From the NCBI GenBank assembly GCA_944320595.1, contig CALUIB010000001.1, positions 159,248 to 223,247 of the forward strand: a stretch of DNA of 64,000 bases. Direction: 5' to 3'. The notes beneath the pieces are model-generated. The model saw only the letters and a program-made list of their open reading frames with translations. It did not search any database and was not told where the DNA came from. Position 1 is the stretch's first letter; each line of letters opens with the position of its first letter. Both the position numbers and the translations under genes were made by a program. Shown here in pieces: positions 35,907 to 45,417 of this stretch. Source of the stretch: an uncultured Muribaculaceae bacterium. GTDB taxonomy: Bacteria; Bacteroidota; Bacteroidia; Bacteroidales; Muribaculaceae.

Positions 35907-37337
35907 ATGGGTATGTCTGTTCAGGAATGGTTTCTAACGGTATTTGCCGTTGCTTACATAGTAACTGTGTTCAGCATTATTGGCGTGGTTGTTTCTGAAA
36001 ATCGCAATCCCGTTAAATCTTTGGCATGGATAACGGTGCTGCTATTGTTGCCAATTATCGGAGTGGGGTTATATGTGTTTTTTGGACGCAGCCTTAAAAG
36101 TAAAAGGCTTATTTCGAATAAAAATAAGAAGAAACTGCGTCGCATGGAGCCATTCAGGATAATCGACGAGACAAAATTGCCGTTGAGCCTTGAATGTCGT
36201 CAAGAAATAAAACTTGCAATGTCGCTTACTGGCGCACGGTATTTCCCTGGAAATGATGTGGAGATTTTCACGAATTGCAACAAACTGTTTGACCAGTTCA
36301 AACATGATATTTCTAATGCTAAAAGTTATGTAAATATACAGTTCTACATTTTTGAGGACGACAAACTCGGGCATGAGATACGTGACTTGCTTATAAAAAA
36401 GGCGGCAGAAGGTGTAAAGGTTCGTGTCATATATGACCATGTAGGGTCGTTCAAGGCTAAAGAGAGTTTCTTTGCCGAAATGCGGGCCAATGGCGTGATG
36501 GCACTGCCATTCATGAAAGTCACTTTCCCTCAATTGGCGACAAGGATAAATTGGCGTAACCATAGGAAAATCTCTATAATCGATGGCGAGGTAGGGTACA
36601 TTGGAGGAATGAATGTAGCCGACCGTTATGTTGAAGGGGTGAAGTTTGGACCGTGGCGCGACACGCATTTGAGAATTACAGGGGCTGCAGTGGCCGGCCT
36701 GCAATATAATTTTGCCGTTGATTGGAATTTCATGGGACAACCTTTGCTCACCGACAGTACCAAGCCATATATTGCCAAAGATGATGATGAAGTGGGTGTC
36801 CAGTTAGTTTCGAGTGGGCCGACAAGCCAATGGGGAAATATTTTGATGTTGTTCTTGAAAATAATAGGAAATGCCAAAAAACGCATATACATTCAGACCC
36901 CTTATTTCTTGCCAACCGAGAGCTTGCTAAAAGCATTGCAGGCAGCAGCATTGGCTAAAGTGGATGTAAGGATTATGATACCTCGGAAATCGGATTCGGC
37001 AATGCTGCGTCTTGCATCGTTTTCATACATTTCGGAATGTGTAAGGGCTGGGATAAAAATTTATTTGTACAATAAAGGTATGCTGCATGCCAAGACCCTT
37101 TTGGTGGATGATGAATTCAGCACCACTGGCTCCACAAACTTCGACTTTAGAAGCTTTGAACACAATTTTGAATGCAACATATTGATATATAGTTCAAACG
37201 TAAATAAACGCATGGCCGATATATTTATTAATGACCAACGTGATTGCTTGCGGGTGCTGCCGAGTATTTGGCGCAATCGGCCTATGTATGAAAAAATTAG
37301 CGAATCGTTGGTACGTCTTTTAAGTCCAGTTCTCTGA
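35907..37337 (+). CDS. cls: Cardiolipin synthase (phospholipase D family)
   Basis: Joins two phosphatidylglycerols into cardiolipin at the inner membrane. Two N-terminal membrane helices (about residues 8-30 and 38-60) precede two phospholipase D active sites, NHRKISIIDGEVGYIGG and MLHAKTLLVDDEFSTTGSTNFD, both complete HxK(x)4D motifs. Length 476 matches ClsA-type enzymes. The start could be the ATG at 35907 or 35913; they differ by two residues. An endonuclease I gene begins 10 bp after its stop. Confidence 0.94.
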   Translation: MGMSVQEWFLTVFAVAYIVTVFSIIGVVVSENRNPVKSLAWITVLLLLPIIGVGLYVFFGRSLKSKRLISNKNKKKLRRMEPFRIIDETKLPLSLECRQEIKLAMSLTGARYFPGNDVEIFTNCNKLFDQFKHDISNAKSYVNIQFYIFEDDKLGHEIRDLLIKKAAEGVKVRVIYDHVGSFKAKESFFAEMRANGVMALPFMKVTFPQLATRINWRNHRKISIIDGEVGYIGGMNVADRYVEGVKFGPWRDTHLRITGAAVAGLQYNFAVDWNFMGQPLLTDSTKPYIAKDDDEVGVQLVSSGPTSQWGNILMLFLKIIGNAKKRIYIQTPYFLPTESLLKALQAAALAKVDVRIMIPRKSDSAMLRLASFSYISECVRAGIKIYLYNKGMLHAKTLLVDDEFSTTGSTNFDFRSFEHNFECNILIYSSNVNKRMADIFINDQRDCLRVLPSIWRNRPMYEKISESLVRLLSPVL

Positions 37338-37347
37338 TTGTGATGTT

Positions 37348-38385
37348 ATGGTTAAGCGTTTTGTTACATTGATTTTATCGTATGCAATGGCGATGCTGCT
37401 GGTTCATGGTGGAGAAGCTTATTATCCAACAGCTATGGTAGGATTGTCGGGAGAAGAATTGCTGAAGGCATTGAAGGTGGCTATTCGCAGCCATGATAAT
37501 GTGATGTCGCAGTTTGACGAAAATACGTGGTGGAATATTTGCAGTGCAATTGACAGGCATGATGATGGTTCGGTGTGGGATATGTTTTCGCCCGACGTAA
37601 TAATGATTACATCGGACGGCGAAGTTCCCGATGGCATGAGTTTTTGCCACGTGGCTTATCCTGAGTGGGCAGGAGACAAAGAACCGTATAATGAAGATTT
37701 GTCGCTTGATTTACATAATGTATATCCTTGCCAAAGTGAAGTAGCAGGTTTGAAACGCGGTTTGATTCCATGGAGCATAGATAATGTGACATTTGACAAT
37801 GAGTCGGTGGCTATAGGAAATGTAAGTGTAGATGGCACGACCGTGACTGCATACGAGCCTTGTGATGAATATAAAGGAGACATTGCCAGAGTGTTAATGT
37901 ATGTGGCTGTGTGCTATGGCGGAGAGTTTTTGTGGTGCGGCCAGTCTTGGAATTTGTTCCTTGATAATTATTATCCAGTGTTCAATAAGCGTTCGACTGA
38001 ATTGATGCTTGAATGGCATAAATTGGACCCTGTGAGCTCCAAAGAGATAGAACGAAACGAAGCTGTGTATAAATTGCAAGGTAACAGAAACCCATTTGTG
38101 GATTACCCTAAACTTGCCGAACACATTTGGGGTGAATTGATAAATGAGCCATTTAGTTTTGAGGGTGGAAGTGGCGAAAGCGGTGATTATTTACGAGCAT
38201 CTTATATGCTTGGTGACACAATTTGGCTGCGTAGCAGTCATGTACCAAGTGGTGCTGTGTGGAGCATAGATGGAAAGAGTGTAGCCGACATCTGCATTCC
38301 TGCAAGTGAATTAGGCACAGGATTGCATGAATTGCGATTTTCGGTTGGCGAAATGAATGGTAAAATGATAATAGAAATAAAATGA
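37348..38385 (+). CDS. Secreted endonuclease I (EndA/NucM family)
   Basis: Exported sugar-nonspecific nuclease-like protein. A signal peptide (about residues 1-24) is followed by the endonuclease I domain. The family's histidine region is DLHNVYPC (His123), followed by DEYKGDIARVLMYVA (about 173-187), LEWHKLDPVSSKEIERNEAVYKLQGNRNPFVDYP (about 221-254). The Asn of GNRNPF is the metal ligand in the family. The C-terminal about 70 residues form a small beta domain of the sorting or adhesion type, without a clear match. Likely role is degrading DNA or RNA outside the cytoplasm, for phosphate or nucleotides. It lies between cls and a lipoprotein gene, all within 11 bp. Confidence 0.85.
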   Translation: MVKRFVTLILSYAMAMLLVHGGEAYYPTAMVGLSGEELLKALKVAIRSHDNVMSQFDENTWWNICSAIDRHDDGSVWDMFSPDVIMITSDGEVPDGMSFCHVAYPEWAGDKEPYNEDLSLDLHNVYPCQSEVAGLKRGLIPWSIDNVTFDNESVAIGNVSVDGTTVTAYEPCDEYKGDIARVLMYVAVCYGGEFLWCGQSWNLFLDNYYPVFNKRSTELMLEWHKLDPVSSKEIERNEAVYKLQGNRNPFVDYPKLAEHIWGELINEPFSFEGGSGESGDYLRASYMLGDTIWLRSSHVPSGAVWSIDGKSVADICIPASELGTGLHELRFSVGEMNGKMIIEIK

Positions 38386-38386
38386 T

Positions 38387-39019
38387 ATGCTTTGGTTGAA
38401 GGCGAAATGCGTCATATTGTCATTAATGCTTTCAGTGCTGATGGTGTCATCATGTTCCAATGACCCGTCGATAGAATTTTCATTGTCGAGATACAAGCTC
38501 GATTTATTGTCTGGAGAGGTCGCTGAAATATCGGTGTCGGGTGAACTTGAATTTGCTGTCAAGTCTAGCAATGAGAATGTGGTGACAGCGCGCCGTGATG
38601 GCAGGAAAGCCGTATTGACGGCAGTAGGCGAGGGAACTGCTGAAGTTTTATTTTTGTCGCAATTCAGTGATTTGGTGTGTAATGTGGCAGTGAAAGATAG
38701 TTTGATGTCGAATATTGAGGACAAACTGGCTGACACGACATCAAGAATATCGGGTAGCGGAATGTTATTGGTTTATGGCGTTCCCGGGATTATGATAACT
38801 AAAAATGGAGAAAAGGTGGAGTTCATTGATATAAACTCAAGCGAAAGTGTGGCTTTGTCATGGGTTGATGGCAATTTGGCCGAAGTCAAGGTAAATGGGG
38901 TAAAGCAGCAAGTGGCCGATATTGCCTTATATAAAGAAACTGCCGACAAATTGTGGTATTTGGTTACGCTGCAAGGCAATATCGAAGGTTTTTGGGCAGT
39001 CGTTGACAAGAATATTTAA
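38387..39019 (+). CDS. Lipoprotein with Ig-like N-terminal domain, unknown function
   Basis: A 210-residue lipoprotein (signal peptide with VSSC, Cys23) that starts one base after the endonuclease stop. The first mature part (about 30-105) is a BIG2-like strand pattern (VKSSNENVVTARRDGRKAVLTAVGEGTAEVLFL). The second part (about 110-210), with GMLLVYGVPGIMITKNGEKVEFIDI, I do not recognise. The tight spacing suggests it works with, or is co-secreted with, the nuclease. It could be an inhibitor, anchor or partner; none of these is shown by the sequence. Confidence 0.65.
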   Translation: MLWLKAKCVILSLMLSVLMVSSCSNDPSIEFSLSRYKLDLLSGEVAEISVSGELEFAVKSSNENVVTARRDGRKAVLTAVGEGTAEVLFLSQFSDLVCNVAVKDSLMSNIEDKLADTTSRISGSGMLLVYGVPGIMITKNGEKVEFIDINSSESVALSWVDGNLAEVKVNGVKQQVADIALYKETADKLWYLVTLQGNIEGFWAVVDKNI

Positions 39020-39038
39020 ACATACCGCCTTCAGGTAA

Positions 39039-39860
39039 TTAATCGAAATATCTGGATTGCAAAGATTTATATGCTTTTGACAATTTCACTTTCTTTATCC
39101 AACAGTTAAGGCTATCGCACATTATTGAGTCATTTGCCCTAAGTATCACAGGTTGAAACTGGGAAAAACTTATTTCAACGCTATAATCTACATTTGGATA
39201 ATGTTCGGATAATTCTGCTGCAATAGTTTCGTTTATCACTGCATATTTTATTTCACCTGTGGCAGTACGCAAAAATAGCTGCTCGGGGCCATATATTGCA
39301 TCTTCTGCAATATGTATTGTATCGCCGATTTCCCGGCTTAGATTTTCGAGACGGGAATACATTGGTGAGCCTTTCACGATGAATACTGTTTCGTCGGCCA
39401 AATCGAGTTGAGACTTTACATCGATGCCACCAGAGTCGTTTTTACGTTGTATAAGCACCTGCTTGTCGAGATGTAGTGCATCCGATAGCAAGAACCTGAT
39501 TTTGTTTTCTTTGGTGGCCGGGAATTGGGCTACTACCATATCATACTTGCCATTGTCAAGGTCGGAAAGTGTATTTTCGAGTGTCACTATCGGGTGAAAT
39601 ACGAATTTACGCTTTGATACATTCTCCACAAGGCGCATGAAGTCATAGCAAAAGCCTCCTAATGTGTCGTCGTAAGTGTATAACGATAAAGGGGAATACT
39701 CTATCGCCACGTTAATGGTGCCGTCGCTTGGCGTTGTTGCTGTTTCATTGACGGCTATGCACCTTTTAAGCGAGGCCATGGCTACGATTACGATTGCAAT
39801 CAGTATGATGTATAATGCAATGTTGCCTTTTTTTAGTTTCGTATTTCTTCGGAATGTCAT
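39039..39860 (-). CDS. Periplasmic solute-binding-like protein (SBP3/MltF-N type)
   Basis: A 273-residue protein with one N-terminal membrane anchor (about residues 14-31) and a type 2 periplasmic binding fold resembling SBP family 3. Typical parts are INVAIEYSPLSLY, GFCYDFMRLVE, DLDNGKYDMVVAQFPATKENKIRF and a closing SKAYKSLQSRYF. In some lytic transglycosylases (MltF) such a domain is fused to the catalytic part, which is absent here. No ABC permease is nearby. It starts 23 bp after a porin gene, so a sensor or scavenging role is plausible but unproven. Confidence 0.7.
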   Translation of the reverse strand: MTFRRNTKLKKGNIALYIILIAIVIVAMASLKRCIAVNETATTPSDGTINVAIEYSPLSLYTYDDTLGGFCYDFMRLVENVSKRKFVFHPIVTLENTLSDLDNGKYDMVVAQFPATKENKIRFLLSDALHLDKQVLIQRKNDSGGIDVKSQLDLADETVFIVKGSPMYSRLENLSREIGDTIHIAEDAIYGPEQLFLRTATGEIKYAVINETIAAELSEHYPNVDYSVEISFSQFQPVILRANDSIMCDSLNCWIKKVKLSKAYKSLQSRYFD

Positions 39861-39883
39861 GAGGAAAAAGAGGAAATAAAAAA

Positions 39884-41857
39884 TTAATGGGCAAAATCAA
39901 CCGACAATCCCATTTGGAATTTCATGCCATTGAGTGGATAGTGCGGAATTGCAAAACTGCCACCCATGAAACTTTCGTTGACATGGCTCATCATGACGAA
40001 AAAACGTGTCTTTTTTAATTTCATGTTGGCATATGCGTTCATGAATGCGAAATTCCCGCACATTACTTCGTGTTGAGTGTGGAAAGTCATTGTGGCTGGG
40101 TTATATGCCGGGGCATAATATCGGGTGTAATAGTTGCAATCCACGCCGAATTGCACATGTAGTACCCGTGCAATGGTGAATTGCAAAAACATATTGGAAT
40201 AAATCGAGAATTTCGGTAGCGGAAGCACTGTTTCGTTTGAAGACGTTTGGTATGTGATAGAATTGTTCCAATTGAAAATGCCAAATTTAAAGTTTTGGTC
40301 GATTGTGGCGCTGAATATTTGTATGTTGCCACCATCTTGTGCAGGCAATCCCGAATTGTCGAAATATATGAAATTTTGGATGTTTTCTACACCCACGTTT
40401 GCTTTGGTGCGGGTGAGAGGAAAATCGAGCATTCCGCCCAATCTGATGCGGCGTTCCTTGCCAAAATCATTTTGCCAAATAAAATGGTTTGAAACGTAAT
40501 TATTAATGAAGTATGGAACAGACTTGTTCTTGAAATAGCCATAGCCTGTGATTTTTACGCTGTCGCTTTTTAGCCGGAACTTTGTGGAAATGTCGCCCGA
40601 CACGTCAATATCACCAGCAACAGAACCAACTAAACCGAATTGTGCGGTAGCATTATATGTTATAAGTGAGCCGCGCTGCTTGGTAAGTTGGCCTCCAACC
40701 CAAATTACGTTTTCGGTGTAACTGTGAGGCAGGGTAAATTGTGGTAGTGGGGTGGGCAGTCCGTTGTCGGTTGCGATTGCATCTACAGTGTCGGTATATT
40801 GAGTGTATTTACGAAATTCGTGCGTGACGTATGCGGCCAGTCCGAACTTGGCATATTTGTTAAAACCTTCGAGCATCGATATGCCAAACGTGTTGGTCAG
40901 CCTCCAATAGCTTGTTTCGTCATTGGTTCCGTCTAAGGAAAAGTATGTGTTTTTGAAATATATGGTATCCGAGTTCCCGTCGTTTAAGAACAAGTGGCGG
41001 TTGCTTTTATAATTCATAGTCCAAATGAAACTTGTGACAGGAATATAGGTACGGCTGATGATTGTGTCGGTCACCGAGTCTCGATGGTTTTCGTAGTAGC
41101 CCACTTTGTAGCGGTGATTTAGGTATAATTCGGTTCCGTATATGCGCGAGTGTGCGTTGGTGAGATTGGTGGGAATGGTTTTATTGTTTACCGTGGTTGT
41201 TCCACCTTGTACGGCAGCAGGGTCGGTGATATATCGGTCATCGGTAATGCCCCCGTTTTCTTTGTTCAAGAAGTTGTAGCTGTTGAAGAACGCTTGCAAT
41301 TCGTAGCGGTCGCCTGTATATGAGCCGAATATGCGCCATGTGAAATCGGAGGTTGCTTGACCCTCGTATGTGCCTTTTGAGTATATGTAGTCCATGGCGG
41401 CACCGGCTTCGATGGCTTTGTTCACATTTCCTGAAAATACTGCCGACAGCCTGTCTTGCGTGTTTTCGCTGGTTCCGCCAGTATTGTATGACAATATAGT
41501 CATCGGAATTCTCGTGTTATAATATTTTTGTGTTTTTATTGATGGTATCCATGCGCTCAAGGCATCTTCAAAGAAGAAATTTGAAATTTCAGGCCGTTCA
41601 AAGAATATTTGGTTCTGCCCTTCGGCTCCAAGGTTGCCGGTAGTGGCGTATGCCTTGCTAATCATTGAAGGTATTGCCTGTTGGTAATAATTGTATTGCA
41701 AAGTATCGATTGTCGATGTGTACCTTAAACCCAAAGGCTCGGAAATAGTCCAGGCGTATGACGGCTCGACCACGACATCTTTAGCCAAGATGGTGCAGGG
41801 CAACATCAACATTGCAAGTGAAAATACAAAATGTAGTAGTATATGTTTTATCTTCAT
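39884..41857 (-). CDS. Putative outer-membrane porin (Porin_10 type)
   Basis: Outer-membrane beta-barrel with a 22-residue signal peptide beginning MKIKHILL. I take the ATG at 41857, since a 13-residue longer frame would disrupt that peptide. The mature protein has many alternating amphipathic strands rich in Tyr and Asn. Examples are NTRIPMTILSYNTGGT, RIYGTELYLNHRYKVGYYE and, at the end, AFMNAYANMKLKKTRFFVMMSH. A final Phe-Ala-His terminus fits a barrel protein. Length 657. A solute-binding-like gene follows 23 bp after it. What it lets through is unknown. Confidence 0.8.
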   Translation of the reverse strand: MKIKHILLHFVFSLAMLMLPCTILAKDVVVEPSYAWTISEPLGLRYTSTIDTLQYNYYQQAIPSMISKAYATTGNLGAEGQNQIFFERPEISNFFFEDALSAWIPSIKTQKYYNTRIPMTILSYNTGGTSENTQDRLSAVFSGNVNKAIEAGAAMDYIYSKGTYEGQATSDFTWRIFGSYTGDRYELQAFFNSYNFLNKENGGITDDRYITDPAAVQGGTTTVNNKTIPTNLTNAHSRIYGTELYLNHRYKVGYYENHRDSVTDTIISRTYIPVTSFIWTMNYKSNRHLFLNDGNSDTIYFKNTYFSLDGTNDETSYWRLTNTFGISMLEGFNKYAKFGLAAYVTHEFRKYTQYTDTVDAIATDNGLPTPLPQFTLPHSYTENVIWVGGQLTKQRGSLITYNATAQFGLVGSVAGDIDVSGDISTKFRLKSDSVKITGYGYFKNKSVPYFINNYVSNHFIWQNDFGKERRIRLGGMLDFPLTRTKANVGVENIQNFIYFDNSGLPAQDGGNIQIFSATIDQNFKFGIFNWNNSITYQTSSNETVLPLPKFSIYSNMFLQFTIARVLHVQFGVDCNYYTRYYAPAYNPATMTFHTQHEVMCGNFAFMNAYANMKLKKTRFFVMMSHVNESFMGGSFAIPHYPLNGMKFQMGLSVDFAH

Positions 41858-41919
41858 TTTTTTGCTATAAAATGTGCAAAGCGCACCGTGAAGCATTGGG
41901 CTTGCTCAAAATATCTTTG

Positions 41920-41953
41920 CAAAAATACAAATAAAAAGGCAACAACCGACAAA
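41920..41953 (-). promoter_or_regulatory. Possible promoter of the porin gene
   Basis: Minus-strand TTTG (41953-41950) and TATTTTTG (41927-41920), with a 22-nt spacer, slightly longer than normal. The -7 element is about 62 bp from the chosen start. Confidence 0.5.
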
Positions 41954-42040
41954 GAGTAAATATTATTGCCTGTGGCATGATATAAAAATGTGATGCGTGA
42001 GTGGCGGTAGATGAAACGATTGTGATGGCGCAAAATAGTC

Positions 42041-42964
42041 TCAATGTTGGTGCAACTTATTTTCATGTTTCGTTTTACGGTACAGTTGCCAGCTGTTTAT
42101 GGTATTTTGCCATACGATATAAGCGGCGGGAGCTACCGACACGATTGGATTAAGATATGTCAAGGTCAGCCATAGACCTAAAATTGTGTTCTTTTGTCCG
42201 AGACCCTGAGCCCCCGATATTTTGTCTCCGAAATGTGAGCCTATTTTCCGCCCGATGAAAAATTGCACACAGCATACGCCTAAGGCGGCAATGGTTAGGA
42301 AAAACATTTCAGGAAGTTCTTCTGCAGGTTGTTTAATCATGAAACTTACGGCTTGCCCCATAACAATAAATAGCGACAGTGCCCATATCCAGAATGATAT
42401 TGACTGGTGGCTTGCTATTGCCGAGTGTATGCGAGGAACGGAGAATTTCAATAAGATAGCTGTCACAAACGGGATTAACAGCAATGGGATAACCTCGGCG
42501 CAGATGGTGGCAAACGACTCCATGAAGTCGATACCGTTCCCGCGAATGAATGATAGGCATGATGGGGCGGCGATGGCTACGATGAGGTTGCTTAGCAGGG
42601 AATAAGTGGCAATTTTTGTAATGCTGCCGCTAAGCATCCCTGTGATAACTGGTGCTGCCGTTGCCGTCGGCATAAAAAAGCAAATGAAAGCACCTGCTGC
42701 AATATTGGGATTAATGAAATACAGTGCCGCATAGAATAAAGCCCCTCCCAGGATTTGTACGCCAAGCAATGACCAATGAAATTTGGTTATTCTAAATTCA
42801 CTTATTTTCAACTTTGTATAAGTGATTGTGAGCATTATGAATATCAAGTAAGGGGTTATGAACGATAGCTTGTCGATATGATTATGGAACAGAATACCGC
42901 CCAACATGGATATTGGGAGTATCCAAGATTTTAGCAGTTGCCTTATGTGAATATCTTTAAGCAT
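42041..42964 (-). CDS. Bile acid:sodium symporter (BASS) family transporter
   Basis: Inner-membrane transporter of the BASS family (307 residues, about nine to ten helices). Recognisable parts are FFMPTATAAPVITGMLSG in the first half and GAQGLGQKNTILGLWLTLTYLNPIVSVAPAAYIVWQN in the second, which hold the crossover region. Known members carry bile acids, pantothenate or other organic anions with sodium, so the substrate is open. It begins after the hisS terminator on the same strand. Confidence 0.87.
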   Translation of the reverse strand: MLKDIHIRQLLKSWILPISMLGGILFHNHIDKLSFITPYLIFIMLTITYTKLKISEFRITKFHWSLLGVQILGGALFYAALYFINPNIAAGAFICFFMPTATAAPVITGMLSGSITKIATYSLLSNLIVAIAAPSCLSFIRGNGIDFMESFATICAEVIPLLLIPFVTAILLKFSVPRIHSAIASHQSISFWIWALSLFIVMGQAVSFMIKQPAEELPEMFFLTIAALGVCCVQFFIGRKIGSHFGDKISGAQGLGQKNTILGLWLTLTYLNPIVSVAPAAYIVWQNTINSWQLYRKTKHENKLHQH

Positions 42965-42975
42965 TGCGAATAAGG

Positions 42976-43007
42976 AAAAGAGCCGCCTTGCAATGATTGG
43001 CGGCTCT
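42976..43007 (-). terminator. Terminator of hisS
   Basis: A perfect 9-bp GC-rich stem (42979-42987 with 42999-43007), 11-nt loop, then four T on the minus strand, 18 bp beyond the hisS stop. Confidence 0.8.
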
Positions 43008-43024
43008 GAATATTAATTTATGGG

Positions 43025-44389
43025 TTAATTTTTCAGCTTGTCGATTAGTTGCTCGATTGACAGCGTGCACTGTTCGCCTGTAGCCATGTCTTTTAGCGAA
43101 ATGCAGTGGTTGGCAACTTCGTTTCCACCTACAAGGGCGACGTATGGGATGTGCAGTGCATCGGCATACGACATTTGTTTCTTCATCTTTGCAGCCTCAG
43201 GGTAAATTTCTGCGGCTATTCCTGCTTTCCGCAAAGCCATGATGTGCCGCATACATTCCTTGCATTCGTCTGTTCCAAAGTTAATAAAAATAACCTTAGT
43301 GCCAGTCGATGTTCCGTCGGGATACAAGTTAAGAGCATTCAACACATCGTAGATGCGGTCGGCACCAAAACTTATGCCCACTCCTGAAACTCCTTGAAGT
43401 CCGAAAACGCCAGTAAGGTTGTCGTAACGGCCTCCGCCGCTTATGCTCCCTATTTCCACGTCGCAGGCCTTTACCTCGATAATTGTGCCTGTATAATAAT
43501 TGAGGCCTCGTGCGAGTGAAACGTCTATTTCTACTGCCGCTTTCATGTCGAGCCGGGAAAGGTTGTCGAAGATGAAAGTCATTTCCTCGATGCCTTTCAT
43601 CCCGACTTCAGAAGAGGCAAGCAGCTCCTTGAGCGATGCAAGTTTGTCGCCATTGCTGCCACTGAGTTGCAACAACGGTTGCAGTGTGGCAATGGCATCT
43701 TCAGCAATGCCTTTGGAACGCAACTCTTCGTTTACATTGTCAATACCAATCTTATCTATTTTGTCGATAGCCACTGTAATATCGACAATTTTGTCGGCGG
43801 CACCAATTATTTCTGCTATACCACTAAGTATTTTACGGTTGTTGACTTTGATTGTTACGTTAACGCCAAATCGGCTGAATACTTCATCAATCATTGTCAA
43901 CAGCTCTATTTCATTGATTAATGAATCGCTGCCAACGATGTCGGCATCGCATTGGTAAAATTCGCGGTATCGGCCTTTTTGAGGACGGTCGGCGCGCCAC
44001 ACAGGTTGTATTTGGTAACGCTTGAAAGGGAATTGTATTTCATTGCGGTGCTGTACAACAAACCGTGCAAACGGTACGGTTAGGTCGTAGCGTAAACCCT
44101 TCTCGCAAATATGCGGTGTGAGGTGCGTAGTGTCGTGGTCGGCCAGTTCACAGTCGGGAACATCTTTTAGGTAATCGCCGCTGTTTAGGATTTTGAACAG
44201 CAGTTTGTCGCCCTCTTCACCATATTTCCCCATCAGTGTCGAGAGGTTTTCCATAGCCGGAGTTTCGATTTGGCGAAATCCGTATAGTAGGAATACGTCT
44301 TTGATGGTGTTGAAAATATAATTACGTTTCGCCATCTCTTCGGGCGAAAAGTCTCTTGTCCCTTTAGGAATGCATGGTTTCTGTGCCAT
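43025..44389 (-). CDS. hisS: Histidyl-tRNA synthetase
   Basis: Class II synthetase that charges tRNA-His. Motif 1 region ([11 protein letters not shown]), motif 2 ([29 protein letters not shown]), the histidine loops [15 protein letters not shown] and [10 protein letters not shown], and motif 3 ([15 protein letters not shown]) are all clear. The C-terminal anticodon-binding domain (about 360-454) follows. Length 454. A -7 promoter-like element lies 27 bp upstream. Confidence 0.96.
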   Translation of the reverse strand: MAQKPCIPKGTRDFSPEEMAKRNYIFNTIKDVFLLYGFRQIETPAMENLSTLMGKYGEEGDKLLFKILNSGDYLKDVPDCELADHDTTHLTPHICEKGLRYDLTVPFARFVVQHRNEIQFPFKRYQIQPVWRADRPQKGRYREFYQCDADIVGSDSLINEIELLTMIDEVFSRFGVNVTIKVNNRKILSGIAEIIGAADKIVDITVAIDKIDKIGIDNVNEELRSKGIAEDAIATLQPLLQLSGSNGDKLASLKELLASSEVGMKGIEEMTFIFDNLSRLDMKAAVEIDVSLARGLNYYTGTIIEVKACDVEIGSISGGGRYDNLTGVFGLQGVSGVGISFGADRIYDVLNALNLYPDGTSTGTKVIFINFGTDECKECMRHIMALRKAGIAAEIYPEAAKMKKQMSYADALHIPYVALVGGNEVANHCISLKDMATGEQCTLSIEQLIDKLKN

Positions 44390-44415
44390 AATAGTCTTAA
44401 CTTTTTTTGTGAAGG

Positions 44416-44423
44416 CAAAATTA
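44416..44423 (-). promoter_or_regulatory. -7 promoter element of hisS
   Basis: Minus-strand TAATTTTG, 27 bp before the hisS ATG; the -33 position has no clear TTG. Confidence 0.45.
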
Positions 44424-44438
44424 CAAAAAAGGTTTCTT

Positions 44439-44508
44439 AGAGCCTGTTTAAATTTTGCGGAATTTAAAATTTTATCAAGTTATTTTGAGTAAAATTTAAG
44501 CAGGCTCT
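44439..44508. repeat. 70-bp palindromic element
   Basis: 18-bp inverted ends, AGAGCCTGTTTAAATTTT (44439-44456) and its complement (44491-44508) with one mismatch, around an AT-rich core. The last base of the right end is also the last base of the neighbouring metallopeptidase stop codon. It can fold into a long hairpin, so it may end that minus-strand transcript, or be a MITE-like repeat inserted there. Both readings fit. Confidence 0.55.
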
Positions 44509-45188
44509 TATTCGCGGCGGCTGCCCAAAAAAATCATCACATAATATATAAGTGTGGCCAGCGAACCGAGGGCTGCGACTACATAAGTATAGGCTGCCGA
44601 ACGTAGGGCATCGGCTGCATGGTCGTGACTTTGGCCGACAGTTATTCCGCTGCGGTTAAGCCAAACGAGTGCCCGCTTGCTTGCATCTATTTCTACAGGT
44701 AATGTGACGAAACTGAATAGGGTGGTTATGGCAAACAAGATAATGCCTATTAGCAATATTTGTGGCATCGTCTGTATAAGCAAGATTCCCGCAAGTAATA
44801 CCCATGACATCCATTGAGAGGCAAAATTGACGGCAGGCACAAGCTTTGAACGCATTTGCAAGAAACTGTATTGTGTGGCGTGTTGCACGGCATGGCCACA
44901 CTCGTGGGCGGCAACTGCTGCTGCGGCCACGCTGCAACTGTTGTAAACCCCTTCACTTAGATTTACAGTCTTGTCGGCTGGATTATAGAAGTCGGTTAAC
45001 ATTCCGCTGGTACTACGTACTTGCACATCGTATATGCCTGAGTCATGCAGCATTTTCAATGCGACGTCACGACCCGTCATGCCACCAGGAAGAGGCTCTT
45101 GTGAATATCTGTTGAACTTGCTTTTCAGAGATGCTTGTACAAGATAGCTTATTACGGCTATTACGATAAAGATTACAAATGGTGTCAT
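44508..45188 (-). CDS. Zinc metallopeptidase, YugP-type
   Basis: Membrane-embedded metalloprotease-like protein (226 residues). The zinc motif HECGHAVQH (about residues 94-102, HExxH variant HECGH) follows AAAAVAA. The protein has an N-terminal membrane helix and about three more in the C-terminal half, with PVEIDASKRALVWL as the family's conserved later region. Function is unknown in the family. The stop codon overlaps the end of a palindromic element. The gene upstream is divergent. Confidence 0.88.
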   Translation of the reverse strand: MTPFVIFIVIAVISYLVQASLKSKFNRYSQEPLPGGMTGRDVALKMLHDSGIYDVQVRSTSGMLTDFYNPADKTVNLSEGVYNSCSVAAAAVAAHECGHAVQHATQYSFLQMRSKLVPAVNFASQWMSWVLLAGILLIQTMPQILLIGIILFAITTLFSFVTLPVEIDASKRALVWLNRSGITVGQSHDHAADALRSAAYTYVVAALGSLATLIYYVMIFLGSRRE

Positions 45189-45217
45189 AAGTATTGTATA
45201 TTGTTATCTGTTTGATA

Positions 45218-45225
45218 CAAAAATA
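45218..45225 (-). promoter_or_regulatory. -7 promoter element of the metallopeptidase gene
   Basis: Minus-strand TATTTTTG, 30 bp before the ATG; the -33 part is not clear. Confidence 0.45.
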
Positions 45226-45355
45226 TTCAAAAATTGTGCCAGTTCGCATCTTTGTCCTTCTCCTAAGATTTGCAAAGTGCTTATTTACGTTTTTTTATGG
45301 CGCGATGCTGCCCAAAAACATAACAAGAAAAAGTATCATTTTGAGGAATATTAAT

Positions 45356-45363
45356 TAACTTTG
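45356..45363 (+). promoter_or_regulatory. -7 promoter element for the nucleotidyltransferase-galE pair
   Basis: TAACTTTG fits the consensus and is about 55 bp before the start codon. A clear -33 TTG at 19-21 nt is missing. Confidence 0.5.
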
Positions 45364-45417
45364 CATAAAGCATTATATGGTGCTGCATTGATGTTATTCA
45401 AATTATTTTAAGTGAGA

